A stretch of 64,000 bases of DNA from Streptomyces neyagawaensis. Its GTDB lineage: Bacteria > Actinomycetota > Actinomycetes > Streptomycetales > Streptomycetaceae. Of this stretch, positions 6,658 through 14,801 are shown in pieces. Both the position numbers and the translations under genes were made by a program. Position 1 is the first letter of the stretch; every line of letters starts with the position of its first letter. A model generated the notes under the pieces. That model saw nothing but the letters and a program-made list of their open reading frames with translations, made no database searches and was not told where the DNA came from. Location: NCBI RefSeq assembly GCF_023516595.1, contig NZ_JAMGBG010000039.1:62001-126000 (forward strand), read 5' to 3'.

Positions 6658-8658
6658 TCAGATCCATACGGGCTGGGCCGGGTCCTCGACGGGGTCTCCG
6701 GTGTCGCCGCCGGGACCTCCCGGGCCACCGCGGTCCTCGGACGGGGTGTCCCCGGACGGCTCGGGATCACTGCTCGTCGGATCCACCGGCGGATCGACCG
6801 GCGGGTCGACGGGCGGATCGCTCTCCTCCGACTGGGTGGGGTCCGGTGGGGCCGCACTCGACGTGGTGGGTGTCGGGGTTGGAGTGGTCGGCTCCGGCGT
6901 GGGCGTCGGGGTGGTCGGTTCGGGCGTGGGCGTGGATTCGCTCGGCGAGGGGATCCCGCCGTCGGTAGACCCCACCGAACCCGAACCCGAACCCGACCCC
7001 GAACCCGAACCCGACCCTGAACCGGATCCCGAATCCGATCCGGAGTCGGAGCCGCTGTCTGTGCTGCCTGATCCGGAGCCGGAGTCGGAGCCGCTGTCTG
7101 TGCTGCCTGATCCGGAGCCGGAGTCGGAGCCGCTGTCCGTGCTGCCTGATCCGGAGCCGGAGTCGGAGCCGCTGTCCGTGCTGCCTGATCCGGAGCCGGA
7201 GTCGGAGCCGCTGTCCGTGCTGCCTGATCCGGAGCCGGAGTCGGAGCCGCTGTCCGTGCTGCCTGATCCGGAGCCGGAGTCGGAGCCGCTGTCCGTGCTG
7301 CCTGATCCGGAGCCGGAGTCGGAGCCGCTGTCCGTGCTGCCTGATCCGGAGCCGGAGTCGGAGCCGCTGTCCGTGCTGCCTGATCCGGAGCCGGAGTCGG
7401 AGCCGCTGTCCGTGCTGCCTGATCCGGAGCCGGAGTCGGAGCCGCTGTCCGTGCTGCCTGATCCGGAGCCGGAGTCGGAGCCGCTGTCCGTGCTGCCTGA
7501 TCCGGAGCCGGAGTCGGAGCCGCTGTCCGTGCTGCCTGATCCGGAGCCGGAGTCGGAGCCGCTGTCCGTGCTCCCCGATCCGGAGCCGGAGTCGGATCCT
7601 GAACCCTCCGAAGCCGCACCCGTGTCGGTCCCGGTCCCGGTCCCTGTGCCGCCGTCCGTCGGCGGCACATCCGTCGGCTTCCAGTCCACCGTCAGCGTCA
7701 CCGCGTCGCCGAACTCCCGCTTCGCACCCGCTCCCGGACTGGACCCCGTCACGGGAGCGTCGCTCGGCGGCATCTCGTCCCCCTCGACGACCACCGCGAG
7801 GCCGTCGTCGGCCAGGGCCGCGCTCGCCTCACCGAAGGACTTCCCCGCAACCTCCGGCACCGTCCGCCGTTCACGTGCGTCGAACGTCTCGTCCGACTCT
7901 CCCGCGGTACCGACGTCCCGGCTGATGCCCTGGCCGGGGTCCTCGACGTCGACGAGCTTGATCTCCTTCAGCTGCTCGGGCGCGGGCTTCACCACGACCG
8001 TCGAGGACTCGTCGTAGCTCTCCCACTCGTCGTTGCGGTCGTCGAACTTCACATCGATGCGCTCGGGGTCGTCGTCGAACGTCCGCAGGGGATTTCCGCA
8101 GCTGCACTTCACAGCAGGCAGCCCCTGTTCGTTCACCAATACGGCGATGCCCGCTTCCAACAGCGCGTCGAAGGGGACGCCTTCGCCCTTCTTGTAGTCG
8201 TGGTTCTTCACGAGCGTGTCGTGGCGCAGGAGAACGGGAGTGAGGTCGTCGAGATAATCGCTGATTCCGTCGACCTTCACGCCCACGATGTCGGCCCAGA
8301 CCTGAGCCTTATTCCGGTTTTCGGGATCCGTCAGAAAACGCTCGAGTTTGGCGATGTCGCAGATCTTCGGGCGCTTCCGCGTTCCGCCGTAGAGGCCGGG
8401 CGCGTTCCCCTGCTGGAGTCCGCTGTGCGGCTCACGGGACGTGAGGTTCTTCTGGTCCCGCCCCAGCCCGGCGTCCTCGTCGAAGAAGGGGGCGAGGGAG
8501 GCCACGCCCGCGGCGACCGCCCGCACCGGGAGCAGCGCCGGACCGGAGTCAGCGCATCCGCTGAGGACCACTGCGCCCACCAGGAGAACGGCTATCCTAC
8601 GGACGGCCGATTTCCCGGCATTTCGCAAACACGTTCGCAGGCATACGTGAATTGTCAT
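6658..8658 (-). CDS. Secreted lipoprotein with PASTA domain and long Ser/Asp/Gly repeat (DUF6777-like N-domain)
   Basis: 666 aa. A signal peptide with lipobox VLSGC places acylated Cys35 at the mature N-terminus. Residues about 60-260 form a folded domain (CDIAKLERFLTDPENR, then VNEQGLPAVKCSCGNP with a CxC) that I recall as DUF6777 of Streptomyces; this is from memory. A PASTA domain follows (about 268-335, starting VPEVAGKSFGEASAAL). Then comes a 13-residue unit SDSGSGSGSTDSG repeated 14 times, and a Pro/Thr-rich tail ending PAQPVWI. PASTA domains bind muropeptides or beta-lactams in other proteins. The repeat may be a flexible wall-spanning stalk. It is co-transcribed with the kinase, starting 17 nt downstream. 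GGGGGAG precedes the ATG. Confidence 0.85.
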   Translation of the reverse strand: MTIHVCLRTCLRNAGKSAVRRIAVLLVGAVVLSGCADSGPALLPVRAVAAGVASLAPFFDEDAGLGRDQKNLTSREPHSGLQQGNAPGLYGGTRKRPKICDIAKLERFLTDPENRNKAQVWADIVGVKVDGISDYLDDLTPVLLRHDTLVKNHDYKKGEGVPFDALLEAGIAVLVNEQGLPAVKCSCGNPLRTFDDDPERIDVKFDDRNDEWESYDESSTVVVKPAPEQLKEIKLVDVEDPGQGISRDVGTAGESDETFDARERRTVPEVAGKSFGEASAALADDGLAVVVEGDEMPPSDAPVTGSSPGAGAKREFGDAVTLTVDWKPTDVPPTDGGTGTGTGTDTGAASEGSGSDSGSGSGSTDSGSDSGSGSGSTDSGSDSGSGSGSTDSGSDSGSGSGSTDSGSDSGSGSGSTDSGSDSGSGSGSTDSGSDSGSGSGSTDSGSDSGSGSGSTDSGSDSGSGSGSTDSGSDSGSGSGSTDSGSDSGSGSGSTDSGSDSGSGSGSTDSGSDSGSGSGSTDSGSDSGSGSGSTDSGSDSGSDSGSGSGSGSGSGSGSGSGSVGSTDGGIPSPSESTPTPEPTTPTPTPEPTTPTPTPTTSSAAPPDPTQSEESDPPVDPPVDPPVDPTSSDPEPSGDTPSEDRGGPGGPGGDTGDPVEDPAQPVWI
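7040..7585. repeat. 14 x 39-bp tandem repeat inside the PASTA lipoprotein gene
   Basis: A 39-bp unit occurs 14 times head to tail with almost no divergence. The first two copies have TCTGTG and most others TCCGTG; the last copy has CTCCCC. It encodes the 13-residue Ser/Asp/Gly/Thr unit on the minus strand. Near identity implies recent expansion or homogenisation, so copy number may vary between strains. Degenerate Asp/Gly/Ser repeats continue to about 6970. Confidence 0.95.
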
Positions 8659-8725
8659 GACCGCTCCCCCCGGCGGTTTCCCCCGTCACCCCGCAGGGCG
8701 GAAGCGGGGCTCACGCATCATGCTA

Positions 8726-8746
8726 CTGAAGGGAAAAGCCCTTCAG
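8726..8746. promoter_or_regulatory. Perfect 8-bp inverted repeat upstream of the lipoprotein gene
   Basis: CTGAAGGG and CCCTTCAG flank an AAAAG loop, within an unusually AT-rich stretch (about 8720-8790) between ctaG and the lipoprotein-kinase operon. No T-run follows on either side in the way expected of an intrinsic terminator, so an operator or promoter-proximal structure for the minus-strand operon starting at 8658 is as likely. Confidence 0.45.
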
Positions 8747-8836
8747 TCAAGAAAAATATGAATGTGCGGTCGTGGGGTCGAACAAAAGAATAGGGGTCAC
8801 GGAAAGGGGGAGTGACCCCGAGGCCACGAGAAGGGC

Positions 8837-9781
8837 TCAGCGGCCGCGTGCGTTGAGTGAGGCCAGATAGGCGTTGTACGCCTCGAGTTCCTTGTCGCCG
8901 TCCCGGTCGGCCGCCCGGTCCTGGCGCCGTGCCTGGCGCTGTTCGGAGCCGTACCACTGGAAGAGCAGCGCGAGCAGCACCAGCACGGACGGGATCTCGC
9001 TGAACGCCCACGCGATGCCGCCGGCGGCGTTCTGGTCGGCGAGCGCGTCGATGCCCAGCGACGCGGGCGGGTTCTCGTACGACTTCACCATCGGCGTGGA
9101 CGCCATCATCAGGGCGATGCCGAAGAACGCGTGGAACGGCATCCCCGCGAACAACTCCAGCATCCGCATCAGATAGCCCGGCCGGTGCGGGCCCGGGTCC
9201 ACGCCCATGATCGGCCAGAAGAAGAACAGGCCCACGGCGAGGAAGTGCACCATCATCGCGATGTGCCCCGGCCTGGACCCCATCAGGAAGTCGAACAGCG
9301 GGGTGAAGTACAGCGCGTACAGGCTCGCGATGAACATCGGGATCGTGAACGCAGGGTGCGTGACGATCCGCATGTACCAGCTGTGCAGGAACATCAGCAG
9401 CAGCTCGCGGGGCCCCTTGCGGCCCTTGCCCGCCGTCGGCAGCGCCCGCAGCGCCAGGGTGATCGGCGCGCCCAGCAGCAGCAGGATCGGCGCCAGCATG
9501 CTGATCACCATGTGCTGCACCATGTGCACGCTGAACATGACCATCCCGTAGTCGTTCAGCCGGGTGCACATCACCAGCATGATCATCAGCACACCCGCGA
9601 CGAACGCGACGGTCCGCCCCACCGGCCACTTGTCCCCGCGCCGGACGAGCCGGACGACGCCCCACGCGTACAGCGCGAGCGCCAGCAGACAGCCGACCAG
9701 GAAGAACGGGTCCGCCGACCACCCGAGCCCCCGCCCCAGGGTGAAGGGCAGGAGATCCGTGCCGTGCCCGCTGTGATCCAT
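8837..9781 (-). CDS. CtaG-family cytochrome c oxidase assembly membrane protein
   Basis: 314 aa with a short Asp/His start (MDHSGHGTD) and about seven to eight hydrophobic helices. The conserved histidine-rich HMVQHMVIS segment is typical of the Caa3_CtaG family, as are LHSWYMRIVTHPAFTIPMF and HFLAVGLFFFWPIMGVDP. Members help assemble cytochrome oxidase, probably in copper delivery. The hydrophilic tail (from about 270) is charged and cytoplasmic. Not linked to oxidase genes here. The gene follows pfkA on the same strand but is separated from it by a strong terminator, so it should have its own promoter. Confidence 0.88.
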   Translation of the reverse strand: MDHSGHGTDLLPFTLGRGLGWSADPFFLVGCLLALALYAWGVVRLVRRGDKWPVGRTVAFVAGVLMIMLVMCTRLNDYGMVMFSVHMVQHMVISMLAPILLLLGAPITLALRALPTAGKGRKGPRELLLMFLHSWYMRIVTHPAFTIPMFIASLYALYFTPLFDFLMGSRPGHIAMMVHFLAVGLFFFWPIMGVDPGPHRPGYLMRMLELFAGMPFHAFFGIALMMASTPMVKSYENPPASLGIDALADQNAAGGIAWAFSEIPSVLVLLALLFQWYGSEQRQARRQDRAADRDGDKELEAYNAYLASLNARGR

Positions 9782-9837
9782 TACGCCGGCTCCTGATTCG
9801 TGGGGGTTGAGCGCTGTCTGTCCGGCACCAGACTAGA

Positions 9838-9871
9838 ACCGCCCCCGGCCGCGTCGGCGACCGGGGGCGGT
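9838..9871 (-). terminator. Intrinsic terminator downstream of pfkA
   Basis: An 11-bp perfect stem (ACCGCCCCCGG with CCGGGGGCGGT) and a 12-nt loop lie 17 bp beyond the pfkA stop. No long U-tract, as is common for Streptomyces hairpins. Confidence 0.75.
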
Positions 9872-9887
9872 ACAGCGCTCGCGTCAC

Positions 9888-10913
9888 TCAGAGCACGCAC
9901 TCGGCTTCGTCGTACCGCTCCTCCGGAACGGTCTTCAGCGTCTCCACCGCCTCGGCGAGCGGCACCATCACGATGTCCGTGCCCCGCAGCGCGGTCATCC
10001 TGCCGAACTCCCCGCGGTGCACGGCCTCCACCGCGTGCCACCCGAAGCGCGTCGCCAGCACCCGGTCGTACGCGGTCGGCGTACCGCCCCGCTGCACATG
10101 CCCGAGGATGACCGGCCGCGCCTCCTTGCCGAGCCGCGCCTCCAGCTCGACGGAGAGCTGCCGGGCGATGCCGGCGAACCGCTCGTGGCCGTAGATGTCC
10201 TTGCCGCCCTCGTCGAAGTCCATGGACCCGGCCTTCGGCTTGGCGCCCTCGGCGGCCACGACGATCGCGAAGCGCTTGCCCGCCTCGAAGCGCTCGCCGA
10301 CCCGCGCGGCCAGCTCCTCGATGTCGAAGGGCCGTTCCGGTACGACGATGGCGTGCGCGCCGGCCGCCATGCCGGAGTGGAGGGCGATCCAGCCGGTGTG
10401 GCGGCCCATGACCTCCACGACCAGGACGCGCTGGTGGGACTCGGCGGTGGTCTTCAGACGGTCCAGGGCCTCGGTGGCGACACCGACGGCCGTGTCGAAC
10501 CCGAACGTCACATCGGTGACCGCGATGTCGTTGTCGATGGTCTTCGGCACGCCCACGACGGGCAGGCCGTTGTCCGACATCAGCCGGGCCGCCTTGAGCG
10601 TGCCCTCACCGCCGATCGGGATGATCGCGTCGAGGCCGAGCTCCGCGAGATGGCCCTTCGCCCGCTCCACACCGTCCCGCAGATGCGAGGGCTGGACCCG
10701 GGAGGAACCGAGGATCGTGCCGCCGCGAGCCAGGATGCCGCTCACCGCGTCGAGGTCGAGCTTGAGGTAGTCGCACTCCAGGAGGCCTTTCCAACCGTCC
10801 CGGAAGCCGATGACCTCGTCGCCGTGGTCGACGACGGCGCGGTGCACGACGGACCGGATGACGGCGTTCAGCCCGGGGCAGTCGCCGCCGGACGTGAGGA
10901 CACCAATGCGCAT
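9888..10913 (-). CDS. pfkA: 6-phosphofructokinase (ATP-type signature)
   Basis: 341 aa, the usual length for actinobacterial PFK. It converts fructose 6-phosphate to fructose 1,6-bisphosphate in glycolysis. Visible motifs: TSGGDCPGLNAVIR at the start, GGTILGSSR, PIGGEGTLKAA, PKTIDNDI (the catalytic TID-D) and GRHTGWIAL. At the donor-specificity position the motif is GGEGT (residues 101-105) with Gly104, as in ATP-dependent enzymes. Pyrophosphate-dependent enzymes carry Asp there. Streptomyces usually have several pfkA paralogs; which one this is cannot be told here. Confidence 0.95.
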   Translation of the reverse strand: MRIGVLTSGGDCPGLNAVIRSVVHRAVVDHGDEVIGFRDGWKGLLECDYLKLDLDAVSGILARGGTILGSSRVQPSHLRDGVERAKGHLAELGLDAIIPIGGEGTLKAARLMSDNGLPVVGVPKTIDNDIAVTDVTFGFDTAVGVATEALDRLKTTAESHQRVLVVEVMGRHTGWIALHSGMAAGAHAIVVPERPFDIEELAARVGERFEAGKRFAIVVAAEGAKPKAGSMDFDEGGKDIYGHERFAGIARQLSVELEARLGKEARPVILGHVQRGGTPTAYDRVLATRFGWHAVEAVHRGEFGRMTALRGTDIVMVPLAEAVETLKTVPEERYDEAECVL

Positions 10914-11157
10914 AGCCCGAATTACCTTCTCAACGTGGGCAGGATCCGGACCACGCTGTCCGGCGGAATCCCCGCCACCCTACCGGCGCCGGGGGGCCGG
11001 ACCGTAGCGGGCGTCCGCCTGCTGGACGCCCCCGCACAGGTGAGCGCACGCCTGGTCAGACGGGCTGTCACACCTGAGCGGGGGCGGTGTCAGACGGGCT
11101 TCGGTACGGGCACTGAGGAACCGTTTCTCAAGCTCCTCGGCCCACCTCGCCGAAGGT

Positions 11158-11196
11158 GCGCGGACCTCGGCCGACGCCGTCCGGGCCGGTCCGCGC
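11158..11196 (-). terminator. Hairpin terminator downstream of murT-gatD
   Basis: GCGCGGACC and GGTCCGCGC form a perfect 9-bp stem with a 21-nt loop, 7 bp beyond the gatD stop. The rest of the 290-bp interval 10914-11203 holds no gene. It does contain a direct repeat GTCAGACGGGCT (about 11055 and 11090) of unknown meaning. Confidence 0.5.
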
Positions 11197-11203
11197 GGAC
11201 CCG

Positions 11204-11932
11204 TTATGCCGGCTCGGTGGCCGCCGCGATCCGCTCGTTGCGCAGGGCCTCGAACCAGCGGTCGTCGGTCGGCGGCAGCGCGTTGACGTCGAGCGCCAAC
11301 TTCAGCAGCAGATCGGCGATCAGCGGGTTCCGGGCGAGCACCGGACCGTGCATGTAGGTGCCGAACACGGTGTCGTTGTACGCGCCCTCCGTGCCGTCGC
11401 CCGTGCCGTTGCCCTTGCCGAGCCGCACGTTCGCGAACGGGCGGGCGGTGGGGCCGAGGTGGGTGACGCCCTGGTGGTTCTCGAACCCGGTCAGCTGGGG
11501 CAGCCCGAGACGCGGGTCGATGTCCGCGAGGACGTCGCCGACGCACCGCTCGCCCTCGCCGCGGACCGTGGTCACGTCGAGCAGACCGAGGCCCGGCTCG
11601 CGCTGACCGAGGTCGTTGACGAACTCGTGGCCGAGGATCTGGTAGCCGGCGCACACCGCGAACACGATCGCGCCGTTGTTCACCGCCTGGTAGAGATGCC
11701 CGTCGCGGCGCAGCCGCTCGGCCGCGAGCCGCTGCGGACGGTCCTCGCCGCCGCCGATCAGGTAGATGTCGCCGGAGGTCGGGATCGGCTGGTCGCTGCG
11801 CACGTCCAGCCGGGCCACGTCCAGGCCGCGCTGACGCGCCCGGCGCTCCACGACCAGCACGTTGCCCTGGTCGCCGTACGTGCTGAGCAGGTCCGGGTAG
11901 ACCCAGACGACCCGCAGGCTGTTGTCACTCAT
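11204..11932 (-). CDS. gatD: Lipid II isoglutaminyl synthase, glutaminase subunit GatD
   Basis: 242 aa, starting MSDNSLRVVWVYPDLL, with an upstream GAGG. It is a class I glutamine amidotransferase. Cys94 in VFAVCAGYQIL and His195 in GTYMHGPVL fit the catalytic Cys-His arrangement, and the ligand-binding segment IGGGEDRPQ is present. With MurT it amidates the alpha-carboxyl of D-Glu in the lipid II stem peptide, feeding ammonia to MurT. It begins 23 nt after murT on the same strand, the standard arrangement in Gram-positive bacteria. Confidence 0.95.
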   Translation of the reverse strand: MSDNSLRVVWVYPDLLSTYGDQGNVLVVERRARQRGLDVARLDVRSDQPIPTSGDIYLIGGGEDRPQRLAAERLRRDGHLYQAVNNGAIVFAVCAGYQILGHEFVNDLGQREPGLGLLDVTTVRGEGERCVGDVLADIDPRLGLPQLTGFENHQGVTHLGPTARPFANVRLGKGNGTGDGTEGAYNDTVFGTYMHGPVLARNPLIADLLLKLALDVNALPPTDDRWFEALRNERIAAATEPA

Positions 11933-11955
11933 GAGTTCCCCTCGAGTCCTCGTGG

Positions 11956-13194
11956 TCAGTTGCCGACGCGGCGGCGAAGGTCCTGGAACGCGGTGTAGTT
12001 CGCGATGACCTCGATCCGGCCCGGCGGACACATCTGCACCGCCTGGTCGAGGCTGTCGCACACCTGGAAGTGCTGGTTCGCCACTTCCAGACGCACCGCG
12101 AGGTCGAGCTTCCGGTCGCCCAGCACGAAGATCGGGTGACCGGTCAGCCGCGTGTAGTCGACGTCCCACAGCCAGGAGGTGTCGGTGCCGTCGGCGCCGC
12201 GCGCGTTCACCGACAGGATCACCGGCGACGGCGGCGGGTCGATCAGCGAGAACGTCTCCAGCCAGCCCGCCGGGTTCTTGGCGAGCAGCAGCCGCAGATC
12301 GCGCTGCATGAACTGCACCACGTCATAGCGTCCGGCGACGGCCTGTACCTGGTACATCCGTTCCAGGGCGACCTGCGGGGGAACCCCGAAGACCGCGGCG
12401 ACGGCGGCCGACGAGGCGGCGTTCGCCTTGTTGGCGCGGCCCGGCAGCTGGAGGTGGATCGGCCAGGCCGAGCCGTGCGGGTCGAGGACGTGGTCGCCGG
12501 AGAGCGCCCAGCTCGGGGTGGGCCGGCGGAAACCGCACTCACCGCAGAACCAGTCGTCGCCCGGGCGCTGCATCACACCGCCGCACGCCGGGCACGACCA
12601 GGCGTCGTCCTTCCACATCTGGCCGACGGCGACCCAGACCACGTTGGGGGAGGACGACGCCGCCCACACCACCAGCGGGTCGTCGCAGTTGGCGACGACG
12701 ACGGACTTGGTGCCGGCCAGGCCCTCGCGCCAGGCCTCCGCCATCATGCGGGTCTCGGCGGCCCGGTCCAGCTGGTCGCGCGAGAGGTTGAGCAGCGCGA
12801 TGCACTTGGGGTCCGTGTCCCGTGCCACACCGGCGAGGTACTTCTCGTCGACCTCGATGACACCGAACTTGGAGTCGGAGTTGCCGGCGAGCGCCGAGGT
12901 GATGCCCGCGGGCATGTTCGCGCCCAGCGCGTTCGACACGACGGGGCCCGCGGCGCGCAGCGCCTCAGCGATCAGCCGGGTCGTGGTCGTCTTGCCGTTG
13001 GTGGCGGAGACCAGGACGACGTCCAGGTTCTGCGCCAGTCGTGCGAGCAGATCGGGGTCGAGTTTGAGGGCCACCCGGCCGCCGATCACCGATCCGCTAC
13101 CGCGTCCCGCGGCACGAGATGCCGCCGCGACCGCCTTGCCCGCCGTCACGGCCAGCTTGGCCCGCGGCGTCAGCGGGTCCGAGTTGCCTGCCAT
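11956..13194 (-). CDS. murT: Lipid II isoglutaminyl synthase, MurT subunit
   Basis: 412 aa Mur-ligase-like ATPase. Motifs are P-loop VSATNGKTTTTRLIA (about residues 63-77), NALGANMPAGITSAL, the acid pair in VIEVDEKYL, and LNLSRDQLDR. A Cys4 zinc ribbon (CPACG and CGECG, about 218-242) inserted in the middle domain is a hallmark of MurT. The C-terminal MurT domain DUF1727 is at about 310-400. It activates the D-Glu carboxyl of lipid II with ATP before amidation by GatD. Divergent from def with about 150 bp of shared upstream sequence. Confidence 0.95.
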   Translation of the reverse strand: MAGNSDPLTPRAKLAVTAGKAVAAASRAAGRGSGSVIGGRVALKLDPDLLARLAQNLDVVLVSATNGKTTTTRLIAEALRAAGPVVSNALGANMPAGITSALAGNSDSKFGVIEVDEKYLAGVARDTDPKCIALLNLSRDQLDRAAETRMMAEAWREGLAGTKSVVVANCDDPLVVWAASSSPNVVWVAVGQMWKDDAWSCPACGGVMQRPGDDWFCGECGFRRPTPSWALSGDHVLDPHGSAWPIHLQLPGRANKANAASSAAVAAVFGVPPQVALERMYQVQAVAGRYDVVQFMQRDLRLLLAKNPAGWLETFSLIDPPPSPVILSVNARGADGTDTSWLWDVDYTRLTGHPIFVLGDRKLDLAVRLEVANQHFQVCDSLDQAVQMCPPGRIEVIANYTAFQDLRRRVGN

Positions 13195-13346
13195 CAGTTC
13201 TCGATCCTCCTTGCGTACAGCGCCGCGCCCAGTCCCGGCAACGTGTGGACCAAAGCCTATCGAGATCCACTCACGCGCCCGAATCTCGCCGGGCCGGTAG
13301 CACCTACGGGACCGGCGATATCGGGTCCGAACGTACTCTTGCGCCC

Positions 13347-13886
13347 ATGCGAAGCGGCTCGATTCCCGGCGCCCGAGGGCGCGTTCTCCCCATCACACTG
13401 CTCGGGGACCCCGTCCTGCACGCCCCGTGTGAGGAAGTCACGGAGTTCGGTCCCGAACTCGAGCGGCTCGTGGAGGACATGTTCGCGACGATGTACGCGG
13501 CGCGCGGCGTGGGTCTGGCCGCGAACCAGGTGGGCCGGGCGCTGAGGGTGTTCGTGTACGACTGCCCGGACGACGAGGACGAGCGCCACCTCGGCCATGT
13601 GGTGAACCCGCGGCTGGTGTCGGCGGACGGGATCCTGCTGCGCGGGCCGGAGGGCTGTCTGTCGCTGCCGGGGCTGGAGGCGGGGGTGGAACGGTACGAC
13701 GAGGCCGTGGTGGAGGGGTACACGGTCGACGGGGACCGTGTACGGGTGCCGGGGACCGGGTTCTTCGCGCGGTGCCTCCAGCACGAGTGCGATCACCTCG
13801 ACGGCCGGGTGTATGTGGACCACCTCTCGGGGTGGCGCCGTTCCGTGGTGCGGCGGAAGATCGCCAAGGCGCCGTGGGGCGGCTGA
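13347..13886 (+). CDS. def: Peptide deformylase
   Basis: 179 aa. It removes the N-formyl group from nascent proteins. All three metal-site motifs are intact: GVGLAANQVG (55-64), EGCLSLPG with Cys104, and QHECDHLDG with His146, Glu147 and His150. The start MRSGSIPGARG at 13347 is chosen because the frame upstream is unlike the family. No clear ribosome binding site precedes it, so a leaderless or very short leader is possible. Streptomyces carry several def genes. Confidence 0.94.
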   Translation: MRSGSIPGARGRVLPITLLGDPVLHAPCEEVTEFGPELERLVEDMFATMYAARGVGLAANQVGRALRVFVYDCPDDEDERHLGHVVNPRLVSADGILLRGPEGCLSLPGLEAGVERYDEAVVEGYTVDGDRVRVPGTGFFARCLQHECDHLDGRVYVDHLSGWRRSVVRRKIAKAPWGG

Positions 13887-13986
13887 CATGCCTGCGGGCG
13901 CGGGCGCGGGCGGGGGCGCGGGCCAGGGCGCGGGTGCGTCGTCGCTGGTCGCGCGGCGCCCCACGCCGGTTCCGAAGCGGCCGGGG

Positions 13987-14634
13987 TCAGAAGCCCGGGC
14001 CGCCCACCCTGTCGCCCGCGGCCGCCAGGCGGCCCCACAGGAGGTCGGCCATGCTGCGGACCAACTCGGCCCTGGTGCAGGGGCGTTCGCCGAGCCACCA
14101 GTCGCCCGCGGCGTGCATCATGCCCACGATGCCATGGCCCCAGATCCGTGCGAGCCGGCGGCTGTCCGGGCCGAGGTCGAGGCGCTCTTCTATGACCGTG
14201 CCCAGTTCCTCGCCCATGCGCCGCAGCAGGGGCGCGGAGAGCTTGCCGACGTCGAAGCCCTGGTCGCCCCCCGGCTGGCCGCCCTCGGCGGGATGCATCA
14301 GGAAGCGGTAGACCTGAGGGCGGGCCTCGATGGCCGCGAGATAGGTGTCGAGGGTCGCCTCGACGCGTTCCCGGCGCTCCGCCGGGGCGTCCAGGGCGGC
14401 CCGCAGGGAGTCCAGGAGGGCATCGGTGTGACGCTGGGCGAGCGCGGCGTAGAGTCCGCCCTTGTCGCCGAAGTGGCGGTAAAGGATGGGTTTGGTGATG
14501 CCCGCCTCGGCGGCGATGGCGTTCATCGACGCCCCGGGGCCGTCGCGGAGCACCACACGGTCCGCGGCCTCCAGCAGCTCGCGCCGACGGCGGTCGGCGG
14601 ACCGTTCCTGGTCGGTCGACTGCGTGGTGTCCAT
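13987..14634 (-). CDS. TetR-family transcriptional regulator
   Basis: 215 aa starting MDTTQSTDQERSADRRRREL, with GGGGGAGAG before the ATG. The helix-turn-helix (about residues 25-70) reads GASMNAIAAEAGITKPILYRHFG. A ligand-binding TetR C-terminal domain follows. It is divergent from the acyl-CoA dehydrogenase at 14802. The two palindromes at 14740-14776 lie between the genes, so it probably represses both itself and that dehydrogenase. The ligand may be an acyl-CoA, by analogy with such pairs. Confidence 0.9.
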   Translation of the reverse strand: MDTTQSTDQERSADRRRRELLEAADRVVLRDGPGASMNAIAAEAGITKPILYRHFGDKGGLYAALAQRHTDALLDSLRAALDAPAERRERVEATLDTYLAAIEARPQVYRFLMHPAEGGQPGGDQGFDVGKLSAPLLRRMGEELGTVIEERLDLGPDSRRLARIWGHGIVGMMHAAGDWWLGERPCTRAELVRSMADLLWGRLAAAGDRVGGPGF

Positions 14635-14739
14635 GTCTCTCCCCCAGTACAGATTTCGGTGACGCCTGCGCAAAGTAGCACTGACGGACACGTCACGATC
14701 GAACGGGCTACCGAGGGCGACCCGGGAGTTGACTTTTCC

Positions 14740-14776
14740 TACCGACCGGTAACAGACTCGCGTTACCGCAGGTAAC
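14740..14776. promoter_or_regulatory. Two palindromic TetR-type operators over the divergent promoter region
   Basis: Site 1 is TACCG-AC-CGGTA (14740-14751); site 2 is GTTACC-GCA-GGTAAC (14762-14776). A TTGACT hexamer (14729-14734) lies just ahead and could be the -35 of the dehydrogenase promoter, so a bound repressor would cover it. Both arms share the ACC/GGT core, consistent with one regulator. Identity of the binder is inferred from position. Confidence 0.65.
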
Positions 14777-14801
14777 ATCTTAGTGCAGTGCTGGAGGCGT
14801 C

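Noticed and set aside
7040..7585. Regular repeat array considered as CRISPR
   Set aside because: Units are contiguous with no unique spacers, lie inside a coding frame and encode a 13-residue repeat; no cas genes.
4812..7670. Very long open frame on the minus strand (about 950 codons, APDQAARTAAPTP repeats)
   Set aside because: It is an alternate frame across the kinase and lipoprotein repeat; it exists because high-GC DNA lacks stops and the 39-bp repeat multiplies any frame.
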